From contig NZ_CP074371.1 of NCBI RefSeq assembly GCF_018362975.1, forward strand, positions 4,030,001-4,094,000: a stretch of DNA of 64,000 bases. Reading direction: 5' to 3'. Position numbers and translations under genes: made by a program. Below the pieces are notes generated by a model, which did not search any database, was not told the origin of the DNA, and worked only from the letters and a program-made list of their open reading frames with translations. Source of the stretch: Nocardia tengchongensis (lineage in GTDB: Bacteria > Actinomycetota > Actinomycetes > Mycobacteriales > Mycobacteriaceae). Shown in pieces: positions 31,278 through 39,562 of the stretch; positions within the stretch are counted from its first letter, which is position 1; the number at the start of each line of letters is the position of its first letter.

Positions 31278-31572
31278 CTTTCGATGACGGAGTGCGCCGG
31301 AACTCCACACCGGAAACCGGAGCCCGAGCCGCCGTGAACTCTAACACGCTGCTCGGCGCGGCATTCGGCGCGAAGTGTCGACATCGGCCCATCATTGCCC
31401 ATCACCGGCGAACGCACCGGACCGGCGTAAGCGCCATGGACGATCCGGGCGTCGGTGCCATCGCCGCGCCGAGCGTGTGCGCCATCGCCGCGCGCAGTGG
31501 AATTCCGTCCGCGAGCGGGGCGGAAGAACCGTCGACGAGCACGGCGTCAGTGCCATCGACAGCACCGCCCTG
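31278..31572. other. Divergent intergenic region of the aminosugar cluster
   Basis: About 295 bases without a supported gene between two divergent leaderless promoters. It holds short imperfect direct repeats of the form GCCATCGCCGCGC (about 31459-31495). No clear operator palindrome was found. Confidence 0.5.
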
Positions 31573-31578
31573 TAGGGT
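31573..31578 (+). promoter_or_regulatory. -10 box upstream of the YfhO-like gene
   Basis: TAGGGT ends 9 bases before GTG 31588, consistent with a leaderless or nearly leaderless mRNA. Confidence 0.45.
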
Positions 31579-31587
31579 CTGGAACTC

Positions 31588-33909
31588 GTGGTGGACAGCT
31601 CAGTTTCCCAGGCGGTCGGGGCCGCCGAATCCGGGCAGGACGAAGGCGCGGCGCGGGGCACGACCCGGCGCGAGGTGTATCGCTGGGGCGGCGTGACCGT
31701 GCTCGGTGTGATCCTCGGCTATCTCGCCGTGGTGCTGGCCAACCCCCGCCACTTCTTCACCGACGACACCGAATCCCAGTACACCGGACTGTGGGTGTTC
31801 TTCGGGCGCGCGTTCCGTGACGGCCACTTCCCGCTGCTGCAGCCGCAGCAGTGGATGACCGGCAACTACACCAATGAGGAAGCGGGACTGTTCAACCCGC
31901 CGCAGCTGCTGATCGACCTGATCGCGCCCTCGGTGCCGAACCTGGCCCTCTACGCCACCATCGTGAAGGCGATCTTCGCGATCATCACCGGCCTCGGCGT
32001 GTACCGCGTCTGCCTGGCCTACGGTTCGCGCCCGCAGTGGGCCGCGGTCGCCGGCGTCGCCATGCCGTTCACCGGATTCTTCCTGTTCTTCGACTCGGCC
32101 AGCTGGTTCACCGCGATGGCCGGCACCGCCTGGATGATCCATGCCTGGGCGTCCTCGGAGCGCTACCTGCGCGGACAGGGCGGGCCCATCCCGGTTTTCG
32201 TGTACCTGTACCTGGCGATCTCGGTGCAGTACGTGTTCCCCTCGGTCGAGGCCGTGCTCATGCTTCTCGCGGTGGCCGTGGGCTACCTGGTGTGCCGCGG
32301 ACCGCGCACCTGGCCGCAGTGGCGCGACGCGTTCGGCCCGCTGCTGCGCCTGGCCGCCGCCGCGGGCTGCGCGGGCGCGGCGGGCCTGCTGACCTTCCTG
32401 CCGTCGATGCTGTCGGCGCAGGTGAGCTGGCGCGGCAACTCCCAGATCAATAACGACCAGTTCCTGACGGTGCCGTGGTCGGAGTCGCTGAACCCGAGCC
32501 TGCCCACCACCATGCCCGCGTTCACCTCGTGGTGGGGGTATGTGCAGCCGCTGCCCATGACCTACATCGCCTGGTTCCTGATTCCGGCGCTGGCCTTCGT
32601 GGATTGGAAGGCGGCGCAGAAACACTGGAAGCAGTTCGTCGCCATCGCCCTGTTCGCGCTGATGGCGCTCATGTGGACCGCCGGGCCCGGCACCGTCGGC
32701 CCGCTGCGCTGGCCCGCCCGCGTGCTGCCGATGCTGGCGCTCGGACTGCTGGTGCTGGTGTGCGTGCTACTGGGCCGCTTCGCGACGCTGAAGGACCGCA
32801 ACAACCGGATCATCGCCGGGCTGGTGCTGGTGCTGGCGCTGTGGGTGCGCACCTTCTCCGCCGACCCGCACCAGGTGCTGTGGCATCTGGGTTCGGCGGC
32901 GGTGGTGATCGCGCTGGGCGTGGGCGCGGTGTGGCTGGGCCGCACCCGCGGCGCGTCCGGGGCCACCGCCCTGGTGATCGCCGCGATGGTGCCGATCGCC
33001 TGGTTCCAGGTGTGGTGGGTGCAGCCGACCCCCATGTCGTGGAACCTGCCCGCGAACCGCAACGAGGCCATGGCCGCGTTCCCGAAGTTCGACACCGGCA
33101 CCACCCTGCAGCTCGCCGAACGCGGCCTGCTGCAGCCCGCCGACAAGAGCCTCGACGGCGCCTACGGCTCCCTGGTGTGGGGCAACTACGCCAAGGACCT
33201 GGAGCAGGACTACGTCAACGGCTATACGCCCAACGGGCACTTCTACTTCGGTGAAATGCTGTGCATGCGGTGGGATTCCAGCGTCTGCCCCGACTCCTAC
33301 CACCGCCTGTTCAGCCCCGAGCCGACCACCGGCCGCGTCCTCGCCGACCTGATGCTCGTCGACCGGGTCGTGGTGCAGAAGGCCATGCTCCCCGAGGTGG
33401 GCGACCAGCCCGCGCCCGAGGGCTGGCACTTCGTCGACGTCCCCGGCCACGACAAGTACATCTGGGTGCTCGAGCGCGACAACGGCCCGATCTCCGCGAT
33501 CAACGGCCGCGTCGGCGACGCCCACGACGTCACCGCCACCTCGCTCGAGGAGACCGACAGCACCAGCCGGGTGCGCGTCTCGTCGGAGACCGGCGGCCGC
33601 CTCACCTTCGCCCGTCTGGGCTGGCCCGGCTACCGGGTGACCCTCAACGGCAAGACCATCCCGTTCCACACCGTCGCGAAAGTCTTCGTCGCCGTGGACA
33701 TTCCGGCCGGCACCGACAATGCCGAACTGGAGCTGAGCTGGCGGCCGCCGGGCTGGAAGATCGGAATGGCCGGCGCGGCGGCCGGACTCGCAGGGGTCGG
33801 ACTGCTGCAGTGGCTCTACGTGCGCTCGCGCCGCCGCGGCGTGGACGCGCCCGCCGCCGAGCAGCTCGACGACGATCAGGACCGCGAACTGGTGGGCACG
33901 GCGAAGTGA
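31588..33909 (+). CDS. Large membrane protein, YfhO/GT-C-like putative glycosyltransferase
   Basis: A 773-residue protein with a dozen or so transmembrane helices (about 35-470), a soluble C-terminal part on the far side of the membrane (about 480-730) and a final helix near 735-755. The first loop has HFFTDDTESQYTGLW, resembling the acidic loop of GT-C transferases, and the overall plan matches YfhO-type proteins that glycosylate envelope polymers from lipid-linked sugars. GTG 31588. The stop overlaps the GtrA start. With GtrA, the GT2 protein and the aminotransferase it makes a plausible lipid-linked sugar pathway. Confidence 0.7.
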   Translation: MVDSSVSQAVGAAESGQDEGAARGTTRREVYRWGGVTVLGVILGYLAVVLANPRHFFTDDTESQYTGLWVFFGRAFRDGHFPLLQPQQWMTGNYTNEEAGLFNPPQLLIDLIAPSVPNLALYATIVKAIFAIITGLGVYRVCLAYGSRPQWAAVAGVAMPFTGFFLFFDSASWFTAMAGTAWMIHAWASSERYLRGQGGPIPVFVYLYLAISVQYVFPSVEAVLMLLAVAVGYLVCRGPRTWPQWRDAFGPLLRLAAAAGCAGAAGLLTFLPSMLSAQVSWRGNSQINNDQFLTVPWSESLNPSLPTTMPAFTSWWGYVQPLPMTYIAWFLIPALAFVDWKAAQKHWKQFVAIALFALMALMWTAGPGTVGPLRWPARVLPMLALGLLVLVCVLLGRFATLKDRNNRIIAGLVLVLALWVRTFSADPHQVLWHLGSAAVVIALGVGAVWLGRTRGASGATALVIAAMVPIAWFQVWWVQPTPMSWNLPANRNEAMAAFPKFDTGTTLQLAERGLLQPADKSLDGAYGSLVWGNYAKDLEQDYVNGYTPNGHFYFGEMLCMRWDSSVCPDSYHRLFSPEPTTGRVLADLMLVDRVVVQKAMLPEVGDQPAPEGWHFVDVPGHDKYIWVLERDNGPISAINGRVGDAHDVTATSLEETDSTSRVRVSSETGGRLTFARLGWPGYRVTLNGKTIPFHTVAKVFVAVDIPAGTDNAELELSWRPPGWKIGMAGAAAGLAGVGLLQWLYVRSRRRGVDAPAAEQLDDDQDRELVGTAK

Positions 33910-34442
33910 CCGACGCGCAGCACCCGCCGAACGGCACCGCACCCGTGGCCGCCGACGCCGGGCCCGAGTTCGGTCACGTGCCCGCGGAGACCGCGCCGGC
34001 CGGACCGTTGCTTCGGCTGGTGCGCCGCCAGGAGGTCGCCTTCGCGCTGGTCGGCGGCTTCAACACGCTGATGGGCATGGTGCTCACCATCTTCTGGCTG
34101 ACCGTCCTGGGCGACTCGGTGTCCGAGGACGTGGCCGCCGCCCTGTCGGTGGCGCTGGCCTACGCCGTCGGCATGGTGATCGCCTTCGCCCTGCACCGCA
34201 CCCTGGTGTTCCGGGTGCGCGGCCACCTGCTGCGCGACTTCGTCGCCTTCGTCGGGGTGAACGCGGTCGGCATGGTCCTCAACATGGTGCTGCTGCAGCT
34301 GGCCGTCTCCCTGCTGCACGCGCCCGCCAAACCGGCCGCCGTCGTGGTCATGGGCCTGGTCGCGGTGGCCAGCTTCTTCGGCCACCGCCACATCAGCTTC
34401 CGCCGCCCCGCCGATTCCGCCGCCGTGCACCCCGACCGGTAG
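33906..34442 (+). CDS. GtrA-family membrane protein
   Basis: A 178-residue protein with four transmembrane helices after a 50-residue soluble Pro/Ala-rich lead. The family motif FALVGGFNTLMGM and the C-terminal SFFGHRHISFRR are present. GtrA proteins are thought to move polyprenyl-linked sugars across the membrane. GTG 33906 overlaps the stop of the YfhO-like gene (GTGA), supporting a shared pathway. Confidence 0.85.
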   Translation: MTDAQHPPNGTAPVAADAGPEFGHVPAETAPAGPLLRLVRRQEVAFALVGGFNTLMGMVLTIFWLTVLGDSVSEDVAAALSVALAYAVGMVIAFALHRTLVFRVRGHLLRDFVAFVGVNAVGMVLNMVLLQLAVSLLHAPAKPAAVVVMGLVAVASFFGHRHISFRRPADSAAVHPDR

Positions 34443-34445
34443 GTT
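34440..34445 (+). promoter_or_regulatory. -10 box for leaderless Trm112-like gene mRNA
   Basis: TAGGTT overlaps the end of the GtrA gene and ends 7 bases before ATG 34453, so this gene may have its own promoter inside the operon. Confidence 0.45.
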
Positions 34446-34452
34446 GTCGTTC

Positions 34453-34674
34453 ATGTCGGAGGAAATCCTGGACCCCACCCTGCTGAGCCTGCTCGCCTGC
34501 CCGCAGGACAAGGGCCCGCTGCAGCTGGTCCACACCGCCACCGGTGACACCGTGCTCTACAACCCCCGCCTGCGCCGCGCCTATCCGGTCGACAACGGCA
34601 TCCCGGTGCTGCTCGTCGACGAGGCCCGCGACGTCGCCGACGACGAGCACACCCTGTTCCTCACCCAGGACTAA
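34453..34674 (+). CDS. Trm112-like zinc-ribbon-type protein (Rv1684 type)
   Basis: A 73-residue protein with the Trm112 core: LDPTLLSLLACPQDKGPLQLV, LYNPRLRRAYPVDNGIPVLLVDEAR. In eukaryotes Trm112 activates methyltransferases; the bacterial relatives (YcaR family) are poorly understood. Only one cysteine is present, so the zinc site of the eukaryotic protein is missing. Its stop overlaps the convergent TetR gene's stop by 4 bases. ATG 34453 is favoured by the -10 box just upstream. Confidence 0.8.
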   Translation: MSEEILDPTLLSLLACPQDKGPLQLVHTATGDTVLYNPRLRRAYPVDNGIPVLLVDEARDVADDEHTLFLTQD

Positions 34675-35282
34675 CTCTCCAGCGGCAGATCGCCGGTGAA
34701 ATAGCGTTGCAGCGTGGGGCCGATGGTGGCGGCCAGCTGGTCGATCGGCATGGAGGCGATCGGTTCCAGGCGCAGGATCTTGCGGGTCACCAGCAGCCCC
34801 GCGAGCTGGGAGGCCGCCAGGACCGCGCGTTGCGCGCCGGTGCCGGGCGGCGAATCCACCCGGGGGCGAATCTCTTTCAGCACGACCTCCAGCAGGAAGG
34901 TGCGCGCCAGCGTGGGATCGTCGCTGGCGAGCATGCTGCGGAAGGCCGCCACGGCGGGCATGCCGACGGGGGAGTCCCAGATGCCGACCACCGTGCGAAT
35001 GATGTGCTCGCCCAAGCCCTCCACCGGCACCACGGCGAAACCGGCCAGGATCTCCTGCGGGTCGATGGGCAATTGCAGTGCGGCGGCGAACAATTGGTGC
35101 TTGGTGCCGAAATAGTGGTGCACCAGCGCCGGATCCACGCTCGCCGCGGTGGCGATCGAGCGGATGGACGCCTTGTCGAAACCGACCTCGGAGAACCGGA
35201 ACCGGGCGGCGTCGAGGATCGCCTCCCGGGTGCCGGAATTGCCGGGCCGCCGGCCGCTGCGGGCGCCGCTGGCTCGGGTCAC
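34671..35282 (-). CDS. TetR-family transcriptional repressor
   Basis: A 203-residue regulator. The N-terminal helix-turn-helix (about 15-65) reads TREAILDAARFRFSEVGFDKASIRSIA and continues with VDPALVHHYFGTKHQLF; the C-terminal ligand domain (about 75-200) is of the TetR_C type. GTG 35282 overlaps the permease stop, making it the last gene of the ATPase-permease-repressor operon. It should repress this operon through the double dyad at 36811-36842 and release on binding an exported compound. Counterpart of Rv1685c. Confidence 0.88.
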   Translation of the reverse strand: MTRASGARSGRRPGNSGTREAILDAARFRFSEVGFDKASIRSIATAASVDPALVHHYFGTKHQLFAAALQLPIDPQEILAGFAVVPVEGLGEHIIRTVVGIWDSPVGMPAVAAFRSMLASDDPTLARTFLLEVVLKEIRPRVDSPPGTGAQRAVLAASQLAGLLVTRKILRLEPIASMPIDQLAATIGPTLQRYFTGDLPLES

Positions 35283-36067
35283 GGGGTGCGCCGGCGTAGC
35301 GTGGCCGCGGCGAGACCCAGTGCGACAGCCGCGAAGACGGCCACGATCAGGATGTCACGCCACATCTCGCCGGTCGCGCCGGTATAGCGCGACACCTGCT
35401 CGAGCGCGTCGACCGCGTAGCTCAGCGGCAGCACATTGCTGATCGCCTCCAGCCAGCCGGGCAGTTGGCCGCGCGGCACCAGCAGGCCGCACAGGAAGAA
35501 CTGCGGCAGCACGACCACCGGCATGAACTGCACCGCCTGGAACTCGGTGCGCGCGAACGCACTTGCCAGCAGGCCGAGCGCCACGCCGAGGATCGCGTCG
35601 ATCACCGCGATCAGCACCACCAGTGCCGGACTGCCCGCGGCCTTCAGGCCCAGCAGCCAGAACGCCACCAGACACGCCACTCCCGCCTGCACGGCCGCCG
35701 CGATGGAGAATGCGGTGCCGTACCCGGCCAGCAGGTCCAGCTTGGAGAGCGGAGTGGTCATCAGTCGCTCCAGCGTGCCCGAAACCCGTTCGCGCTGCAT
35801 GGCGATGGCGGTGATCAGGAACATGACCACGAACGGCAGGATGCCGAGCATGGTGATGCCGATCCGGTCGAACAGCCGGGGCGCTCCCGGCGGCATCGGA
35901 TAGTTCTTGTACACGAAATACAGCAGTGTCATGAGCAGCGCGGGCACCAGCACGATCATGGCGACGGTGCGGTGATCGGCGCGCAACTGCCGCAGGATGC
36001 GAACGGTGGTGGCGGTGTAGCAGCCCAGCGGGCGCGGGCCCGCCGGGCGCGAGAGGGTCGCGGTCAC
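35279..36067 (-). CDS. ABC-2 type exporter permease
   Basis: A 262-residue permease with six transmembrane helices. ERVSGTLERLMTTPLSKLDLLAGY is the typical cytoplasmic segment after helix 2, and VVVLPQFFLCGLLVPRGQLP the loop between helices 4 and 5. It pairs with the ATPase encoded just upstream, whose stop overlaps its GTG start by 4 bases. Export of a drug or lipid is likely; the substrate is not evident. Counterpart of Rv1686c. Confidence 0.88.
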   Translation of the reverse strand: MTATLSRPAGPRPLGCYTATTVRILRQLRADHRTVAMIVLVPALLMTLLYFVYKNYPMPPGAPRLFDRIGITMLGILPFVVMFLITAIAMQRERVSGTLERLMTTPLSKLDLLAGYGTAFSIAAAVQAGVACLVAFWLLGLKAAGSPALVVLIAVIDAILGVALGLLASAFARTEFQAVQFMPVVVLPQFFLCGLLVPRGQLPGWLEAISNVLPLSYAVDALEQVSRYTGATGEMWRDILIVAVFAAVALGLAAATLRRRTP

Positions 36068-36798
36068 AGCTCTTCTCCCATCCGGATCAGCTTCAGGAAG
36101 GCGTTCTCCAGACTGGATTCGCCGGTGTCGGACCGTAATTCGGCGGGAGTGAGCTGGGCCAGCAGGCGGCCCTCGCGCATCAGCAGCAGCCGATCGCAGT
36201 GCTCGGCCTCGTCCATGACGTGGCTCGAAACAAGAAGGGTACGGCCCTGTTTCGCGAGCGCGCCGAACTGTTCCCACAGGTCCGCGCGCAACACCGGGTC
36301 GAGGCCGACCGTCGGCTCGTCGAGCACCAGCAGCTCCGGATCGGCCACCAGCGCGCATGCCAGCGATACCCGGGTTCGCTGCCCGCCCGAGAGCTCGCTG
36401 CCGCGATAGCCGGCGTGGCTGCTCAAACCGACCGCGGCCAGGGCGGTTTCGGTTTCGGCGGAGGTGGCCCCGTAGAGCGCGCCGAAGTAGGTGACATTGT
36501 CGGCGACGGTGAGGTCGTCGTAGATGCTCGGCGCCTGGGTCACGTACCCGACCCGCCGCCGCAGCGCGCGCGATCCGGCTTCGTCGCCGAGTACGCGGAC
36601 GGTCCCGGATTCGATGATCTGGGTGCCGACGATGCTGCGCATGAGCGTCGTCTTCCCGCACCCCGACGGTCCCAGCAGTCCGGTGATGCTGCCCCGGGGG
36701 ACGGTCAGGGAGATGTCCTGCAGAACCTGATGTCCGCCGCGCCGCACTTCGAGGTGCTCGATGGCGATGGCGTCGGTGGTTGTCGCTGGTGCCGTCAC
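36064..36798 (-). CDS. ABC exporter ATP-binding protein
   Basis: A 244-residue nucleotide-binding subunit: Walker A GPSGCGKTT (about 45-53), signature LSGGQRTRVSLA, Walker B LLVLDEPTVGLDP, and the switch His in VSSHVMDEAE. The start is placed at GTG 36798, six bases after GAGG; GTG 36804 is the alternative but is too close to that site. The operator dyads lie 13 bases upstream, so a bound TetR protein would block transcription and cover the mRNA start. Counterpart of Rv1687c. Confidence 0.88.
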   Translation of the reverse strand: MTAPATTTDAIAIEHLEVRRGGHQVLQDISLTVPRGSITGLLGPSGCGKTTLMRSIVGTQIIESGTVRVLGDEAGSRALRRRVGYVTQAPSIYDDLTVADNVTYFGALYGATSAETETALAAVGLSSHAGYRGSELSGGQRTRVSLACALVADPELLVLDEPTVGLDPVLRADLWEQFGALAKQGRTLLVSSHVMDEAEHCDRLLLMREGRLLAQLTPAELRSDTGESSLENAFLKLIRMGEEL

Positions 36799-36807
36799 GG
36801 TCACCCT

Positions 36808-36845
36808 CAATTCATCGAGTGTTGAATTCACTACGTGATGAATTG
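36808..36845. promoter_or_regulatory. Two abutting TTCA-N8-TGAA dyads, likely TetR operators
   Basis: Two 16-base dyads stand side by side: TTCATCGAGTGTTGAA (36811-36826) and TTCACTACGTGATGAA (36827-36842). Together they sit in a larger symmetric block, 36808-36845, centred on TGAATTCA with perfect 9-base outer arms. The block is directly before the ATPase start of an operon that ends in a tetR gene, the expected place for an autoregulatory operator. Confidence 0.7.
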
Positions 36846-36977
36846 TGCGCCCGGCAGCCGCCCGGAGGCAAGACCCCGGTGCGTGTCGCCCGCCGCCGAT
36901 CTGACCAAATGGTGACGAACCACGCGAGGTCGGCCGGTCCGGGCGCATTCCGGCGGTCCGGCGACCACAATCGCCGC

Positions 36978-38036
36978 ATGCGTGTACTCCTGACCGGCGC
37001 AGCCGGATTCATCGGCTCGCACATCCACCGCGCGGCCCTGGCCGCCGGACACCAGGTCGTGGCCGCCGACCTCATGCTCGCCGCCGCCCACGGCGCCGGC
37101 GCCGTCGCACCGCCGGGCATCGTCCGGGTCGACGTGCGCGACCCGGACGCACTGGCCGACCTGCTGCAGGGCGTCGACGCGGTCTGTCATCAGGCGGCCG
37201 TGGTCGGCGCGGGCGTCAGCGCGCAGGACGCGCCCGCCTATGCCAGCCACAACGACCTCGGCACCGCCGTGCTGCTGGCGGCCATGGACCGGGCCCGCTG
37301 CCGCCACCTGGTGCTGGCCTCGTCCATGGTGGTCTACGGCGAGGGCCGCTACGTCGACTCCGCCGGCGACCCGGCCGACCCGGCCCCGCGCACCCGCGCC
37401 GACCTCGGCGAGGGCCGCTTCGACCACCGCGGCCCCGACGGCCGCCCGCTCACCTGGGCGCCCATCGACGAGGACGCGCCGCTGCGCCCGCGCAGCCTCT
37501 ACGCCGCCTCCAAGGTGGCGCAGGAGCACTACGCCATCGCCTGGGCCGCGGCCACCGGCGGCACCGTCACCGCGCTGCGCTACCACAATGTCTACGGCCC
37601 GGAAATGCCCAGGGACACACCGTATTCCGGCGTCGCGGCCATCTTCCGGTCCGCGCTCGAGGCGGGGGAGGCCCCGCGGGTCTTCGAAGACGGCACGCAG
37701 GCACGCGATTTCGTGCACGTCCGCGATATCGCCGCCGCCAATGTCGCCGCCCTCGAACAACCCCTGGACGCGTTCACCCCGCTCAATATCGCCTCCGGCA
37801 CGCCGATCACGATCGGCGAGGTGGCCGCGATCCTGGCGACGGCGTGTGGCGGCAAACAGCCCGTGGTGACCGGCGAATACCGCTCCGGCGATGTCCGCCA
37901 TATCGTGGCGAGCCCCGAACGCGCCCGTCGCGCACTGGGTTTCGCCGCCGCCGTCACCCCGACCGCGGGGCTGGCCGAATTCGCCACCGCACCCCTGCGT
38001 CCCGCGGCCGGCGCGGGAGCCCCGACCTGGCGGTGA
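36978..38036 (+). CDS. NAD-dependent sugar epimerase/dehydratase (extended SDR)
   Basis: A 352-residue nucleotide-sugar enzyme. The Rossmann motif is GAAGFIGSH (about 7-15), the catalytic motif YAASK is near 175-179, and HNVYGPEMPRDTPYSGV and ARDFVHVRDIAAANV are typical of GalE/UDP-sugar epimerases. It resembles Rv0536 (galE3) by context, since the following genes match Rv0539-Rv0541c. The exact sugar cannot be told. A CACAAT hexamer 6 bases before ATG 36978 may be its -10 box. Confidence 0.82.
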   Translation: MRVLLTGAAGFIGSHIHRAALAAGHQVVAADLMLAAAHGAGAVAPPGIVRVDVRDPDALADLLQGVDAVCHQAAVVGAGVSAQDAPAYASHNDLGTAVLLAAMDRARCRHLVLASSMVVYGEGRYVDSAGDPADPAPRTRADLGEGRFDHRGPDGRPLTWAPIDEDAPLRPRSLYAASKVAQEHYAIAWAAATGGTVTALRYHNVYGPEMPRDTPYSGVAAIFRSALEAGEAPRVFEDGTQARDFVHVRDIAAANVAALEQPLDAFTPLNIASGTPITIGEVAAILATACGGKQPVVTGEYRSGDVRHIVASPERARRALGFAAAVTPTAGLAEFATAPLRPAAGAGAPTWR

Positions 38037-38051
38037 ATCCGCGCGCCGCGG

Positions 38052-39437
38052 TTACCAGTTCGTCAGGATCAGATGATTGAGAGCGAGTCCCCCCGCCGCC
38101 TGCACCACCAGCCAGAACCGGGCGCTGTGGCGGGGGAGTAGCGCGGTGGCCGCCAGCGCCCACACATCGAACGGCAGCCAGATGCGTTCGGTCTCGGCCT
38201 TGCTCAACCCGCTGATGTCGGCGATCAGGATGGCGGCCAGCCCGGCCGCCGCCATCAGCGCCGCGGGATCGACCCGGGATCGCCAGCGGGGCAACCAGTC
38301 CCGCGCCGGGCGCACCGGCAGCACCTCCAGCTCGACCAGCACCCGGCAGCCCGAGGCGGCGGTCGCCAGACCCACCGCGCACACCGTCGCCGCGAGATTT
38401 CCCCACACCCAGTACAGGTACGGCCGCTCATGGGCGATGCCCTGGTAGTACCGCTGCACCACCAGGTGATAGCCGGTGAACCACCAGAATCCGGCCGCCG
38501 CGAACGCCGCCACCACGGCCAGCGCCCCCGCCAGCGCCGGCAGCGCGGGCCGGAAGGACCGGGCCAGCAGCACGGCCGCGGCCGGAACCGCCATCAGCAC
38601 AAGGCCGTAACTCAGGAAGACGGTGAATCCGAACAGCAGACCCGACCCGACCGCGGCGAGCAGCCAGCCCTGCTCCAGTCGCGTCGCCACCGCCAGCAGC
38701 GCCACCGCCCACGCCGCCACCCCCGCGAACAGCCCGTCGGCCGACACCGCGATCCAGATCGCCGCGGGCATCAGCGCCAGGAAAGGCGTTGCGGCGCGGG
38801 CCCGATGCTCGGACCCCAGCGCCCGCAGCGCGCACGGCACCGCAGCCGCGGCGCTGGTCCCTGCCAGTAGGCACAGCAGTCCCGCCCACGCCCCGCCGCC
38901 GAGCCCGATCCGATCCAGCCCCACGAACACCAGCAGCGCGCCCGGCGGATGCCCGGACACATGGGTGGTCCAGGAATCCGGCTGGAAATCCAGGATGCGC
39001 CCGGAGAATCCGCGCACCATCGCCCCGATGTCGTGCACCCCGCCGACCTCGTGCAGGTATTCGTCGCCGGTGGTGAGGCGCCCCGCGAAGCCGCGCTGCC
39101 AGCCGTCCACCATGGCCAGCGCGAACGCCCATGCCGCCGCCGTCGCCCAGGCGGTGAGCAGCAGCCGCGGCCACGACAGCCGCCGCGCCAGCTCCGGCCC
39201 GAAGCGCACCACCGCCGCGGCGATCGCCACCGCGGGCACCGTGCCCCAGCCCAGATGCGGGAGCCAGCCGCCGAAGATCGGTGCGGCCCCGGCATAGAGC
39301 TTGTCCCGCCAGGGTTTGCCCTCGATTCGCGGTAGCAGGAAGGCGACGAGGACGAGTAGGAAGGCCGCGAGTGCGCCGTAGCCGTCGACGCGAGTGGAGA
39401 CGTAGCGCGCGACCCTTGTCGCGGATGCGTTCGCCAT
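38052..39437 (-). CDS. Conserved multi-spanning membrane protein (Rv0541c type)
   Basis: A 461-residue protein with about 11-13 transmembrane helices and little soluble sequence. The long first loop holds TTGDEYLHEVGGVHDIGAM and THVSGHPPGALLVFVGLDRIG, acidic and His-containing motifs like those of GT-C glycosyltransferases, so a polyprenyl-sugar transferase is possible but unproven. The start is set at ATG 39437, seven bases after a TATGGT -10 box; an upstream in-frame ATG at 39449 overlaps that box. Divergent from the GT2 gene. Confidence 0.7.
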   Translation of the reverse strand: MANASATRVARYVSTRVDGYGALAAFLLVLVAFLLPRIEGKPWRDKLYAGAAPIFGGWLPHLGWGTVPAVAIAAAVVRFGPELARRLSWPRLLLTAWATAAAWAFALAMVDGWQRGFAGRLTTGDEYLHEVGGVHDIGAMVRGFSGRILDFQPDSWTTHVSGHPPGALLVFVGLDRIGLGGGAWAGLLCLLAGTSAAAAVPCALRALGSEHRARAATPFLALMPAAIWIAVSADGLFAGVAAWAVALLAVATRLEQGWLLAAVGSGLLFGFTVFLSYGLVLMAVPAAAVLLARSFRPALPALAGALAVVAAFAAAGFWWFTGYHLVVQRYYQGIAHERPYLYWVWGNLAATVCAVGLATAASGCRVLVELEVLPVRPARDWLPRWRSRVDPAALMAAAGLAAILIADISGLSKAETERIWLPFDVWALAATALLPRHSARFWLVVQAAGGLALNHLILTNW

Positions 39438-39444
39438 GCCGGAA

Positions 39445-39450
39445 ACCATA
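39445..39450 (-). promoter_or_regulatory. -10 box for leaderless membrane-protein mRNA
   Basis: TATGGT on the minus strand ends 7 bases before ATG 39437. Confidence 0.5.
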
Positions 39451-39549
39451 GGCCCCGAAACCCGCCGGAACTGTCCGGATCGGCATTCTTGCTGCTCCTG
39501 TCATACTTTCGTCATGCGTGTCTCGGGGTCGGAAGACCCCGTTTGGGCT

Positions 39550-39555
39550 TACGGT
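39550..39555 (+). promoter_or_regulatory. -10 box for leaderless GT2 gene mRNA
   Basis: TACGGT ends 7 bases before ATG 39563. A short perfect dyad, CGGGGTC and GACCCCG (39524-39541), lies just upstream between the two divergent promoters and could be an operator. Confidence 0.45.
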
Positions 39556-39562
39556 CGACGCC

